This document shows positions 11,419 to 23,270 of a DNA stretch of 64,000 nt, piece by piece. The notes under the pieces were generated by a model, which had not been told where the DNA came from, ran no database searches, and saw only the letters and a program-made list of their open reading frames with translations. The translations under genes were made by a program, and so were the position numbers. How positions within the stretch are numbered: position 1 is the first letter of the stretch; each line of letters opens with the position of its first letter. The DNA comes from Lasioglossum baleicum (lineage: Eukaryota; Arthropoda; Insecta; Hymenoptera; Halictidae): NCBI RefSeq assembly GCF_051020765.1, contig NC_134934.1:7330001-7394000 (forward strand), read 5' to 3'.

Positions 11419-12891
11419 TTAAGGATTTTCACTATCTGTATTATTACATACATCATTTTTACTATTATTTTCAGATATTTTACATTCAGAGGTTGGTACA
11501 TTATCGCTATGAACAATTTTAGTATTAGAATCTTTTGTATTAGAGTCATCTTGTAAGGTCAACTCATTTTTACTTACATTATCCTTAACTACATTTTTAC
11601 AAGTACTTATCTCTGTTGCACATTGTGCAGCTGTGTCATTTTCAATTTCATTGCTAGCTACAGCTTCAGGTTCGTTATCATCTCTATCTTCTGGATCTGG
11701 ACTATCATCTTCTGAATTACTGTCTTCATTATTTTTATTTGGCTCATCGTTTGTTAATCTTTGTTTCTTCTTTCCCTTCAATTTCTGCTTTTTCTTCTGT
11801 CTCTTTGCTCTCTTTTTCGCTGTTACTTGTTCAGCTGCCCTTTTATTCTCTTCTAATTTCAAATGATACTCAGCATCTAAGAGTTCCTGATAAAATACCA
11901 TAAACAGTGAAGTTTCTTATTCTCTTTAAAATTATACCTTCTGTATATGTATTGATATTCCTATTAAAATTACCTTACGACCCTTTTCCTGAATAAATTT
12001 TTGTCTAGCATATTCTTTACGTCGCAAGTGCCTATACACATGAAATTCTCCGCTACCTGCTCCCGCACTACTTCCCATTACATTGCGTACAAATTCTGGT
12101 ACTGTCGGTGTACTTTTAGCTTTAGGTCGTTCTGGTAATATAACAGGTTTCTCCTATTGTAACAACCATACCAGAGGTGGGTATTATTTGGTGAAACAAA
12201 TATTTCAAATGCTATTTAATATTTTAGATTTTATTTTGCTTAAAGAAAATAGTATTTTAAATAAGATATACAATTTCGAAAATAAAATATTTCTATTTTA
12301 ACAATTTGAAACACGAAATAAAATATTTTACTTTTTGCATTGTTATAATACTCTGAGAAACCGCATAAACATACAGTCTATCTTATTGTTGAGAAACGAT
12401 TTACACTCGTAAATGTATTGAATTCGAACCATTATTTTCAGAAATAATATTTAAAATTGAAATTGCAAATAAAGATAAAATACAAATATTTTCAATATTC
12501 TTCAAATGAAATACTATTTTCAAATAAATTATTTTATCTTAAAAAGTTACTGCATCAAATAAAATATTTTATTTCCAAAGTTGTATACATACATATATAC
12601 TTTAAAATAAATAGGATTATATATATTGATTAATTACTATTTAAAAAATACTATTTTCTCCAGCTCTAAGCCATACAAATTCAAATCACTTTTTCAGAAG
12701 TTTAACTATGTAGAAAATTGTTGACGCGTATTTTAAAAAACGTAATGCAAAATTACGAAAAAGCAAAATATATGTTCATTCATTATACTTACAGGATTCT
12801 TCATTAATTTTTGAAGTTTTAATCGTTGTAAGTCAATAGCATTTTTTGCAACGACCGGCTTTTCCTCTTCTTTTTCTTTATTTTCCGGCAT
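11419..12891 (-). CDS. PRKRIP1: PRKR-interacting protein 1 homolog (PRKRIP1)
   Basis: Three exons on the minus strand, 12891-12793, 12153-11974 and 11886-11419, encode 248 residues. The product starts MPENKEKEEEKPVVAKN. It then has the hallmark PEFVRNVMGSSAGAGSGEF segment, a helix (YRHLRRKEYARQKFIQEKG), a strongly basic stretch (KRAKRQKKKQKLKGKKKQ), and an acidic, asparagine-rich tail. Family knowledge: PRKRIP1 is a nuclear double-stranded-RNA-binding protein found in the spliceosome, where its long helix bridges U2 snRNP parts, and it inhibits the kinase PKR in mammals. Both junctions are phase 0. Intron 1 holds a hAT-like element. The stop lies 416 bp from the HEATR6 stop in convergent orientation. 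Confidence 0.92.
12172..12668. mobile_element. hAT-like non-autonomous element in PRKRIP1 intron 1
   Basis: A 497-bp AT-rich element begins CAGAGGTGGGTATTATTT and ends with the complement of AGAGCTGGAGAAAATAGTA. It is bracketed by near-identical 8-bp repeats, AACCATAC (12164-12171) and AGCCATAC (12669-12676). An 8-bp duplication with CAG-type ends is the hAT signature. The interior repeats AAATAAAATATTTTAT motifs. No transposase frame is present. Confidence 0.65.
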
Positions 12892-13923
12892 ATTAAAGAA
12901 ATGTCAATTGTACATACACTTTATTTTAGCTAAATATTTTACTAAATGAGGTTAAGTGCGTAATAACACTACGGAATACTACACATATGCCATGCACAAC
13001 GCAGCACAACACACACAACAGCACAACCACCACCCGTATCCATGAGCACAAAGCACAAAGCACAACTGGTATGTAGTATGTAGTATGTATCAGTATGTAT
13101 ACGTATCACGGACCTTTCTCTCTCTCTCTCTCTCTAAAGCAGTGGTGAGATACCACTGATAATATATCAGTGCCTTAGAGTCGCTAAGGGTGAAATAAGG
13201 TACGGAAAAGAAAATTGCAGATATTTTTATGCAAGTTAATTGATGTATTCAAAGAAAGAACTAATTCAATCGAGATGAAGAATTAGGACGACAGTGAGCA
13301 AATTCTGAAGAAAGAAGTTACAATTACGACCGTGATCGACCATCACTAATCATGAGGGCGCAAGGTCAGAAATTAGAATGTCATTATTGTCATATTGTTG
13401 AAATACCTTGAATCTCACAAATAAATTATTCTACTTTCGCGGGACTTGCTCCAGGGCACTGAACATTCTATGATACGCCACTGATGCATATATATATGTA
13501 TATATACAATATATATAGGTATAGGTTGATGGCTATGTCATTGTCATATGCATTTGGTTTGAGTTTCTAGGGAAACCTAGTTAAACTGAGCTCACACACC
13601 GCAACGCTATTGTAAATATATGTAAATATATATGTACAATTTAATTAATCTAAGAAACATCAGTAAACAGAAGTTATATAATAGTAAGTATTGCTTGTAA
13701 GCGAAAAATGGAATTCTAAATTACTTGTTTTAGTGACATTATCTCGGAACATGTTACTAATAATTTCAACTCGAGCCAGTTGGTAACAGTAATAGTAGCA
13801 GAAGGCTTTCAATATTGACGCTTATCGAAAATCTTGTAACTGTTGAAGGCTGAAAAAATCTTCGTTGTCAAATTCGAAGTAATTTTTAGAAAATATATCA
13901 CGGTATTGTTTGCTTCAGAAACA
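12892..13923. promoter_or_regulatory. Shared upstream region between divergent PRKRIP1 and RNF25
   Basis: The two start codons are 1,032 bp apart and face away from each other, so this interval must hold both promoters. It contains CA-rich sequence (12985-13035), tandem GTATGTA-like units (13070-13105), a (TC)n run (13108-13135) and a probable MITE fossil (13140-13483). No individual promoter motif could be assigned. Confidence 0.45.
13140..13483. mobile_element. Probable degenerate inverted-repeat element (CAGTGGYG ends)
   Basis: The left arm (CAGTGGTGAGATACCACTG, then TCAGTGCCTTAGAG) matches the complement of the right arm (CAGTGGCGTATCATAG, then TCAGTGCCCTGGAG) over about 55 bp with gaps. 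No target duplication is readable, so it is an old copy or a chance resemblance. Confidence 0.38.
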
Positions 13924-16403
13924 ATGTCAGATACGGCAATAGATGAAAGGTAATTCTCGGGAAGGTTCACGATGAATGTTTGTCAAAGACAGTCACTTTA
14001 GCTTAATATTTACAAGACTTTTTTTTGCAGAGTAACTGACGAAATTGAAGCATTAAAAGCAATTCTACTCGACGACGAGTTAAACATAAAAGTAAACGAA
14101 AGGTAAGTTTATACCTACGTGGAAAATCTTGTGCGTGTAACCTAGTTATTTAAGTAATTTGATTGTCATTTGAAAAGTTTAATTTTCTATACGTTTTAAT
14201 AATAGTTTTTTCCTTGTACAAAGTTTTTGTTGAGATAGGAGGGGTGCCTTTTATTAAAACTATTTTTTTAATTGTGCTGGACAAATGTACTTGATGTACA
14301 AATACACTTGATAAAAAAACCATCAATTTTTTGTATATCTACTCAATAGCATTGAAATAACTTTTTAAAAGTTATTTTTTTTCCATTTGAGTAATATGTG
14401 ACAATTGCAGTCAATTCTAATCGACTATTCTATGATTTACAATCCTAATTTTATATGAAGTACATTCTTTTATAAAATGGTATCATGAAAATTATTAATA
14501 AATAATATTTGCAATGTATTTGCAACAATTTTTATAATACTACATAAACTTATACATTACTTTCAAAATATGTGTAGTCAATAAATTCTGTTTATGTTAG
14601 AATACTAATCTTTAATAATTAATAACTATGCATACCATTTTTAATATTATAGACTTAAACAATTAACGAGGTAATGATAAATACTTTTTCAGAGGTGAGC
14701 CGGAATGTATTGAAACTGTATTATTTCCTTCGACTGGTGAAGATTCCCAATCGCAATATGTTTGTGCAATATTAATTGTTCAATTACCTAAAGGATATCC
14801 TGATGTATCACCTACTATTAATCTTAAAAATCCTAGAGGGTTAGATGAAGAAACGGTAAAGCTTATGCAGTCGGATGCAGAAGCAAAATGTAAAGATTTT
14901 ATAGGTCAGCCAGTTATGTTCGAACTCATTGAGGTATGTCAGGGATGCGTTATACATCATTTCTAAAAAAAAATTATACGTTATGTTATGATTGTTATAA
15001 TAATTAGTAATAAATCTTTTATATTATTGAAACAGTTAATAAGAGAACATCTTACAAGAAGTAATCTTCCTACGGATCAATGTGCCATATGCCTGTATGG
15101 TTTTCGAGAGAGAGATGAATTTACAAAAACAGAATGTTATCATTATTTTCATTCACACTGTTTAGCAGCTCACGTAGCAGCTGCAGAGCGGTATTATAGA
15201 GAAGAACAAGAAAAATTGCCACAATGGCAGCAAGATACTAAAAATAAGTTTCAGGTACAGCCACTGTTTTTAGGACTTAAGGGGGTAGACTCATTTCTAG
15301 GGTTGCAAGGGTGCCGGATGCGCCCTTTCATTTCTTGATAATGCAAAGATGGGGTTTTTCAGTAGTCTAAAGCGCTAAATAACAGATCAATCTAGGCCGC
15401 AATCGCTCTCAAAAGTCCTATTTTTACGTTTATGAGTCGTAATTTGCATTATTCGGCAGCATGTAGCTGTCGCACCTTCATGAAAATAGCTACATACACA
15501 GCCTTATGTTTCCGAATAATGCAAATTACGCCCGTAAACGTAAAAATAGGACTTTTGAGGGCGATCGCGGCCTAGATTGATCTTTTATTTAGCGCTTTTG
15601 ACTACTGAAAAACCCCATCTTTGCATTATCGAGAAATGAGAAGGCGCATTCCTTGCAATTCTGGAAACACACACACACACACAAGAGCCTACTCCCTTAA
15701 TTTTAACATTTTGTGTGACTTTCATTAGCTTCTTTACATAATTTTATATGTAAATTTTCTTGTATTAATTGTATTATTTTATGCTATAACGTAAATATTT
15801 ACTTAATAATTTTGTTTGACAATAACGTATCTGTACAGGCTATATGTCCCGTGTGTCGAGAATCAATCAATTGCGATGTAGAGAGTCTTTGGTCAGCTCC
15901 ACTCCCAATCGATGTCGAGGCTGCAACAGATTTTTCAGTTACCGCAGAACTGAAAGAGTTACAAAAGCAAATGGCAGCATTATTCTTGAGACAACAACAA
16001 AGAGGTGGTATAATTGATTTGGAAGCTGAAGGTGTAAAACTACTAGTAAGAACAGAAGATGAATCTGGGGCAGCTACTGAAGAACTGAATCCACCAGGGA
16101 CAAGTTTAAATACATTTTCAAATCAGACTGTACAGCCTGTTAATCAAATGGTATGTTTGTATACTTTTAATTATTTATTTAGAGATGTGCGGAAACCCCT
16201 GATAAACATAATTTTCTTAGCAGTTATCGCAATCAAGACAGTCCTTACATCAGGCACAAAATCATGCTCAATATCAGTCACGTCAATTACATCATACTTA
16301 CCATGGACACAATAATCATGGTCATCGGAATAGAGGTCGTGGACGGGGTCATTACCGCCGCCAGTTTGACAGGGTTAGACAGACGGAATCAACTCCCACA
16401 TGA
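13924..16403 (+). CDS. RNF25: RING finger protein 25 (E3 ubiquitin ligase)
   Basis: Six exons encode about 350 residues: 13924-13949, 14031-14102, 14693-14933, 15036-15254, 15839-16150 and 16221-16403. The last acceptor could equally be at 16224, which removes one Gln. The N-terminal RWD domain (about residues 8-112) shows the typical LPKGYPDVSPTINLKNPRG. The RING follows, split by an intron: CAIC, then CYHYFHSHC, then ICPVCRESI. The spacer between the last two pairs is long, as is typical of RNF25. The C-terminus is rich in Gln, His and Arg (RGRGRGHYRRQFD). Family knowledge: RNF25/AO7 works with UBE2D/E enzymes and ubiquitylates stalled ribosomes. The human protein is 459 residues, so this one is shorter. 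The start gives MSDTAIDERVTDEIEALKAI, matching RWD N-termini. Introns 4 and 5 carry repeats. Confidence 0.9.
15281..15696. mobile_element. Family D long foldback element flanked by TTAA, RNF25 intron 4
   Basis: A 416-bp imperfect palindrome with TTAA on both sides (15277-15280 and 15697-15700). Starts GGGGGTAGACTC and ends with the complement of AGGGAGTAGGCTC. Inside, ATCAATCTAGGCCGC, AAGTCCTATTTTTACGTTTA and GCAAATTACG recur in inverted order, giving arms of about 180 bp. A short (AC)n lies near the right end. TTAA duplication is the piggyBac habit, but these ends are not the classical piggyBac ends, so the superfamily is inferred only. Confidence 0.72.
16179..16200 (+). repeat. Family A end fragment, RNF25 intron 5
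   Basis: TAGAGATGTGCGGAAACCCC resembles the family A terminus TAGAGGTGTGCGAGAACCCC with two or three changes. No right end is nearby, so this is a solo terminus. Confidence 0.4.
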
Positions 16404-19397
16404 CAATGGGTTCGAGATAAACTTTACTATCTGGTCTTCTATTTCATTAAGTGTACACAAAAATGTTTAACATTAGTAGTATAATTATGAATATATTATA
16501 TAATAACTGTTCAATTTCAAATCACTTTCACGTGATAAAATTATAGGTATTATCGTTCAGCAACATTCCCGTTGTAACGGTGTATAAAATGAGGCATGTT
16601 GATACTACCAAGGACTGTTTGTGTAGACTGAAGCCATGGTGCTCTTTTAAACGATCTGCAGTCGTACAAAGTTGATTCATTTTTTTTTAATATAGATGTG
16701 TACACAGAGCTGTAAGTACTATAGCAAATTATAAACGAAAAAAGAAAGTTCACAATCAAATATTTAACACTAAAAATATTTTATACCAGTGATTTAGAAT
16801 TTAATAATGTAGAAACAAAAAAAAGATAACATATATCATTTGTATTATGTAGATTTTATGATAATTTTCGCGTGCGATTTCAATTTATGATACTCATTTT
16901 TGTGCTATCACATATATCAATTGTCGACAATATTATAGGTCGTGACATATAACAGAGCAAACATGGATCAGTATTTAAACAGACATTTACTTATTCCTTC
17001 CAAAGGAATAGGAAATTAACGCGTATATTTGGAGGCAATGTAAATCTTTAGGAAAAAATATGTATTACTATTATATCTCAAGTTTAACATACGAAATATA
17101 CCTTTCAAAAGTTGAGAATCTTTGGTTTAATGCATAAATCAACCATTACTTCTGTAAAAAATGTTTAATCCGTAATTCAAATTCAATTAGTATTTAAATT
17201 AATCTACGTGTTTTTCTAATTATCAATATTGATTTATATACTATATATATATAATATACACATAACATATATGTTCAAATAATTTTATTATATTAATGGC
17301 TTTTCTCTCTCTCTCTCTCTCAGTCTTACTATATACATTCAACATTTCCGTAATTCTTATTGTTAGTTTAGTTTGGAACTAATTAAGACACAAAATTTAT
17401 TGTAAATGTGTTTCTGTCGCACATAAACAAGAAGATTAGCAATAATTTAAAAAAGCTTCCTTACAATTATGATACTTTTGAAAAAAACGACAAAGTATGA
17501 AACAATTGAATCATTGATTCAATAAAAAATTAGGCATTAATTTGTTTCGCAATAACATGCATCTTTATATATAAACAAAACTGTTACGTTATAATTTCAA
17601 ATGATTTAAATTATTTATGACTTATAGGAAAATTGAATAGGAAATATTTATATTTAACAGAATAAAAAGTCTTAATTTTCACAGAGAAAACAAACATAAA
17701 GTAGATTATTTCTATATTACTTAATTTTTAATATTTTCGGTAAGAATTTATTTATTAATACAAATTATTATTAGAACTTTATAAGAAATGACACTGTCAT
17801 GATATATGATAACATTATTGGAAAATATTTATTTTATAATTGTGATATACTGCTATGTATATTTATTGCATATTAATTTATTTTTTTATAAAGATAATAA
17901 TACAATTATTGCTTTTATAATTATATCTTCATAGAATAATATTCATAATAATTAGTATAATTTCAAGAATACATATTCTATGTACATAAGCTTATTTTTT
18001 AAATTTCAATCATACTTTTACTCAAAACAAATTTTATCTTCCTGTTTGGATTTTATATTAATTTTTATACATATTTATCAAGAAACATATTTTATTGCGT
18101 ATATCTGTAAAGAAAAAAAACTGAATATTGCTTTTCTATTCGATGTAATATTTTTCCGTAATATTTTTTAATAGTAAAATAAGAAAATTATAACATAAGA
18201 TTTAGTAGACTCATTGTGTACATTTATATTCATTCGATATATTCAAAATTACAAACTTTTTCATTTTAGTTATCATTTCACTTAAATGTAATAAGTTTCT
18301 TTTTAAATATTTCAAAGTATACTAACATTACTGAACAGATCGTACTCTGAAATATTTAAGCAAACTTTATTATGGATAAAATTTTAATAATTAATTATTA
18401 CAATATCCTTTATATTCTTTAAGATTACTAATGTAAAATGTGATAAAATTTTAATATAATAACTTACAAACTTGAAGTACCTTTGACTCTTATTTTTAAT
18501 AATCTCTCCTGATTTTATATCCAATGCACTAAATCAAATTACTTATATTTACAATAATTTTTATTTTAAATGAATACTTTGTGATTCAATATTTATTTTA
18601 TGACTCCTTATATTAATACTTTTTCCATATTTGTTATTATCTCTATGTCTAAATAGAAATATAATTAAAGATGAAAAATGTTCAGAGTATTTATAATTAT
18701 TTATTCTCGTGCACGTTGTTAGATGTACAAAAATAGTTTTGGCTATAACTAAATGCATTTACAAACATTCATTGAGACCACTTTTTTTTTATTTTTTAAC
18801 TAAACATAGATCAATTTTCGTAAGGTGCTATTACATTACATGATGCAGTAATTCAATAATATTTAGTAGGTTCCTGCCGCTTAAAAGTTATTTTTAAATA
18901 ATAAATGGTTATAAATATATGTATGATTTTTTAGCAATAAATATGTATTTTAAATTAAAAACAATGTTATATTTTACTATACATTATATTATCTACAATC
19001 TACAGAGTTGTGTGTACAATACTTTTTATTGCTAATGTCAAAAGTAACCGGCTGTAAGTGATTACTAATCACTGATTAGCTTTATTAATTTTAATAAAGT
19101 TAAATTACAAATAATTTAAATTTATTTTTTTAAATATATATATATATTTACCATTAAGTGATTCGATGTAAGATAACATATTTACAATTCAAATATCTTT
19201 TAATAAGTCCCTTATTATTATTTAAATAATATTAAATAATGTGTTTAAATTATTTTAACATACATATTGAACGATATATATTTTTACTGTCCAATCACCA
19301 TTTATCATATATTTTATATATTATTCTACTATTTAAATATACAATTCAAAATAATACCTATAAAAGTATCACTTTTTACGCAATTAATAACTTAATA
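16404..19397. other. RNF25 / GOLGA3-like convergent 3' region
   Basis: Three kilobases of very AT-rich DNA between two convergent genes, presumably both 3' UTRs and spacer. It contains a (CT)n run at about 17305-17322 and short (TA)n stretches at about 17240 and 19138. Open frames here are short, AT-driven and without recognisable domains. Nothing else was seen. Confidence 0.5.
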
Positions 19398-21262
19398 TTA
19401 TGCAATGCATTGTTCTCTTAAGTTGTGTAGTTTTAGTTGTAAATGATCAACTTCTGTTTGCACTGGTTTACAAAAGTCTTTACTTCTCAAGAGAATACTA
19501 GAAGCTTTATTTAATAATACTGGATTAATGGAACTTGGAGATGGAATGTCTACAGAAATAGAACTAACTATGCTAATATCACCATACCCTTCATCAATAC
19601 TTTCATCTGAAGATTTGCTCAGTGTCTTCAATTGGTCTTTTAAATCCTAGAAAATAAAATAGTCTTTATTATCATATAACACTTAAAAATAAATTTATTA
19701 TATGTACAGAATTATATGAACACTACCTTATTTCTTATTAAAACCTGCTTAAGACATTCACGTAAGGAAACTTCAGTTTTATTTTGCTGAAACATAATAA
19801 TGATACTATCATTATAACTAGACTTCGGATTTTATGCATTTATAACAAAAATGAGCAAGTGCAATTTAAAGCAGTGAAAATATTAAAAGTCTTTAAGAGT
19901 ATTAAATATATATTATTTTCACCACATTAAAATTATTAATGAAGAATATAAATTTATATTTAGCTCCTGCAATTGATGCACAAACATTTTATTTTGCATA
20001 CACATCCGGAGTCTAATTATAACTAATTTTAAAGTTTAATCAGTTTGTAAAATAACATTCATTACCATATCGTCTATTCGTCCTTTTACTTCGGCACCAT
20101 ATACTTTGTTCTCCAAATTTTTAAGTTTACGTTTTTCTTGCCGAAGTTTCCTGATAAGTGCAGAGTTGGCCTCGTACGATAAGGTTTTTAAGCGTTTATT
20201 TTCATTTATTACATCTTGCATTGAATTCAATTTTTCTTCCGCTTCTACATTCTTTGATTTTAGAAGCTTATATTGTGCAATCATTTTTGTCAATTGCAAT
20301 CGTAACTGGAAAATTGCATCTTCTATCTGGCTTTGTTCCTGTTTGGAAGAAAGTAGAGTAGTCTGCAATGTTTCATTCTCCGATTTTAATTTTTCAATTT
20401 CAAATTCAGTTTTGCGCAATGTGTCGGCAGTTTGATTTTTCTCAGTTTCGCATTTCTGTATATTTTCTTCCATTGTTGTAATTAATATACGTTGCTTGGT
20501 CAAGGCATTCTCCATTAACATTTTCGATACTTCGTTGCCCAAAAGACGTTTTTCTAGAGTCTTTAGCTCTGCCTTTGTTTCTCGTAGTTCATCCTCTGCC
20601 AACTCTAACTTTGTAGATGTATCTGGAGGAGTACCCAATGCATTGTTATCTACGGTCTGCGAAACAGTTTGCAGTTGATTGTTCGAATGATTTTGTATTT
20701 TTAAGCACTGTACTTCGTGCTCTAAACCATGTTTCTCTTTTTGATATTTTTGAAGGAGTTCGGTATAATCCATATTCAATTGCTTATATGTTGCATTTAT
20801 GTTTACTATAGTTTGTTGCCTTTGTTGCAATATTCCTTGATAGGTATCTATCTCTAATTGCAAAGTTTTTTTACTTGCTTGTAATCCATGCACTTGAGAT
20901 TGATACCATTTTGCAGACACGTCTGCCGCTTGTAAACGATTATATGTGTCAGTTAAAGTGTTTTGTACTTTTTGCTTCTCTTGAAGTACCGATTGCATTT
21001 CTACATATAACTCTATAATTTTTCCTTTAAGCCCTTCATTCGCTGCGATTCTAGCGTTTAGTTCGATGCGTAGATTTTCCAAATCTACTCTAAGCCGTTC
21101 ATTATCTAATTCCAATAATGCAACACGTTTCGACAATTCTGTGTTGGATACATCAGGTGTTGATAAATGTCTAATGCGAAATTCATCTGTTATCAATTGC
21201 AAAGAATCTGTTGATGTGAGAGAATCTATGTCTCCTTTAAATGAATCAGATAAGTTGTCCAT
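19398..21262 (-). CDS. Golgin-160-like coiled-coil protein (GOLGA3-like)
   Basis: Three exons, 21262-20066, 19786-19727 and 19646-19398, encode 501 residues; all junctions are phase 0. The protein starts MDNLSDSFKGDIDSLTSTDS and is almost wholly heptad-rich coiled coil (LLELDNERLRVDLENLRIEL and onward) with a serine-rich break before the C-terminus. The segment AKWYQSQVHGLQASKKTLQL resembles a WYQ-containing stretch of golgin-160. The tail (IPSPSS ... VQTEVDHLQLKLHNLREQ) resembles the GOLGA3 end (IP...P... followed by a final heptad helix). Family knowledge: golgin-160 is a peripheral Golgi tether. This protein is a third of the human length, so the label is provisional; another golgin or cingulin-like protein is possible. 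Intron 2 holds a family C MITE. Confidence 0.6.
19821..20013. mobile_element. Family C MITE copy in GOLGA3-like intron 2
   Basis: Starts GACTTCGGATTTTATGCA and ends with the complement of GACTCCGGATGTGTATGCA, with TA on both sides. It is nearly identical along its length to the copy at 54535-54731 (shared AATGAGCAAGTGCAATTTAA), which indicates recent spread of this subfamily. Confidence 0.8.
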
Positions 21263-22874
21263 TATTTCGAATTCAGTGAAACTTTAATATATATTATCAC
21301 GCGAAATCTTTTCGTACTAGATGCAGCATATTATTATTAATTATATGTAGAAATTGAGAAAGTACTATTGTACAGTATCAAGTAATTCATTCCATACAGC
21401 AGTTTTAGGTATTTGTTCGTTAGTTTTTATAAAATGCATTTGATTTACATGTTGTACATTGCGAAGCCTTCGGATTTCTTTAATGTGACGTCGAATTACA
21501 ATGAACATATGTCAAGCACTCGAGAATAAGACGTCTTTTAATCGTTTATATGTCACTTGCCATTATGTATTCGCTTTGGCTTACACTCACTTACACTCAC
21601 TTACACTGACTTACATTGCTCCACACTTACGCTTATATACACTTAGTGTGTCTTGCGGAAGAAAATCTCAAGTCTCAAATTCCTCAGGCCTCAGGTACCT
21701 ATTGGGTACCTATGGGTACCTATTTGTGAAAAGAGCAAAGTCACGTGACAAAACTAGCAAGGAATTAGAATCTTACTAGATTTTGGGTTGAAACATGACT
21801 TTGCGGGCCTCGGCTTTTTGTCCATATTTGAGCAGGTTTTGGGCAGGGTGAGGGCTCATTCTAAAAAGGAAAGTTAAATTCAGCGCGCTCAACTCATGAT
21901 TTAACGAGATTATATTTATATCTCATAATATGAGTGTTCAAAGTAGAGAAAAAATCGAGAAAAACACCCGCAGATTCCAATGTATTTTTCTGTCTCTAAA
22001 AGACTTTTTTGACTGATATGATGGGGCACCGGCACTGTGGGGCACAGCGCACTGCGCTGAACCTTCCTCTATCAAATGAATCTTTGTGCAGCTCAAAATA
22101 TGCTCGTATAAAAATATAAAGCCGAGGCCCGTGATTGCATTCACATAGCAGAGATTTCCCCATATTACGTTCATGAAGACAATTTTAGTTCAGCTAGTTT
22201 AGACGAGATGGCGCCTAATCAGGAGGACTGTCATAGCAAAACTGACACAGACGAGGTATTCTCGTCGGTGGCACTAATATTAGTGCGACCTGCCCTGTAT
22301 AACGCAGTATAACGGCATTCGCCAATTTGCCACATTAGGGTGAGCGCATACTAGAGGGTCTCGAGAAGGCCGCGGATCGTTTCGAGAAGGCAGGGGCCTT
22401 GGAGGAAGGGAGCAAGGAGTCCATGCGGCAACAAATCTCTAGCAGGTAGACGGAGAGCAAAGCTCCGCGGCCTTCTCGAGACCCTCTAGTACACTCTAGT
22501 ATGCGCTCACCCTTAGTGGGACCGTGCTGTCTTCTTACGAAGGCAGAATTCAGGACCGAGCTAAATGGAATATGGAAATAGCAAGCAACTCCATCTCGTG
22601 TTCATCAGACAGTTATGTGTTTATCAGTGTTACCAAACTTTTTTTCTGCACAGAGGTTGGTAACACTGATAAATACCCAAAAATCTGGAAAGTCGCGTGA
22701 CTATCCAACAGTATCCAATGACTATCCTTCCCATTTCGAAGAAACGACAACGCTATGTGTTGGTAGGGTGTCAAGGTCACTAAATTTGGCGACACGAAGC
22801 TTATAGATCCCGATAAGAGTTTTGCCTCTGGTATATACTGTATCAGAGGTATTATTTACATATTGCACCATAAC
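21263..22874. other. Gap upstream of the GOLGA3-like gene with several inverted repeats
   Basis: Holds the GOLGA3-like promoter next to the start codon, a 10-bp tandem repeat of CTTACACTCA (about four units, 21580-21619), a GGTACCTAT repeat (about 21705-21725) and a weak foldback with arms GGGCCTCGGCTTT at about 21802-21850 and 22082-22134. A short hairpin, GTTTATCAGTGTTACCAA and its complement, lies at 22619-22673. No coding gene was recognised. Confidence 0.45.
22338..22513. mobile_element. Foldback element with GGGTGAGCGCATACTAGAG ends
   Basis: The left arm (GGGTGAGCGCATACTAGAG, then GGTCTCGAGAAGGCCGCGGA) is repeated in inverted form on the right, apart from a 10-bp duplication (ACTAGAGTGT type) in the right arm. 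TTA occurs at both borders in direct orientation, compatible with the TWA duplications of PIF/Harbinger elements; that class is an inference. There is no coding capacity. Confidence 0.65.
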
Positions 22875-23270
22875 CAGGGTATCGCCACTCAATGTATTTT
22901 TCTGTTAGCACGGAAATCGAACGCCATCTGAATTTCGTGTTACATAACTAACGGGTAAACGCGGGAATTTTAAATCCATACTACCCATTCCTTGCTAATT
23001 TATAATTTTTATTTGAAAATAAAACAAATTAAAACATTTTAATACATTTTAAATTCAGTATATTGAATATTGTAACACTTACAAAAAGTATATGTACAAT
23101 TTTCTACTTATTAATAAATTCAAACCATATTATCAAGCGCGATAACACTGTTTCATTACAAATATTGCAAATTAAACATTATTTACAAACTTTTTCACAA
23201 TGAGAATACATCAAATGCATATCACAGCAATTAACAATGAACTGGCTCAATAAAAAGCAAAACAATGTAT

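Noticed and set aside
17980..19421. Short hydrophobic frames in the RNF25/GOLGA3-like gap
   Set aside because: They are produced by T-rich sequence (Phe/Ile/Leu), without splice-consistent extensions or family resemblance.
20106..21287. Plus-strand frames opposite the GOLGA3-like gene
   Set aside because: They are antisense shadows of a long coiled-coil exon.
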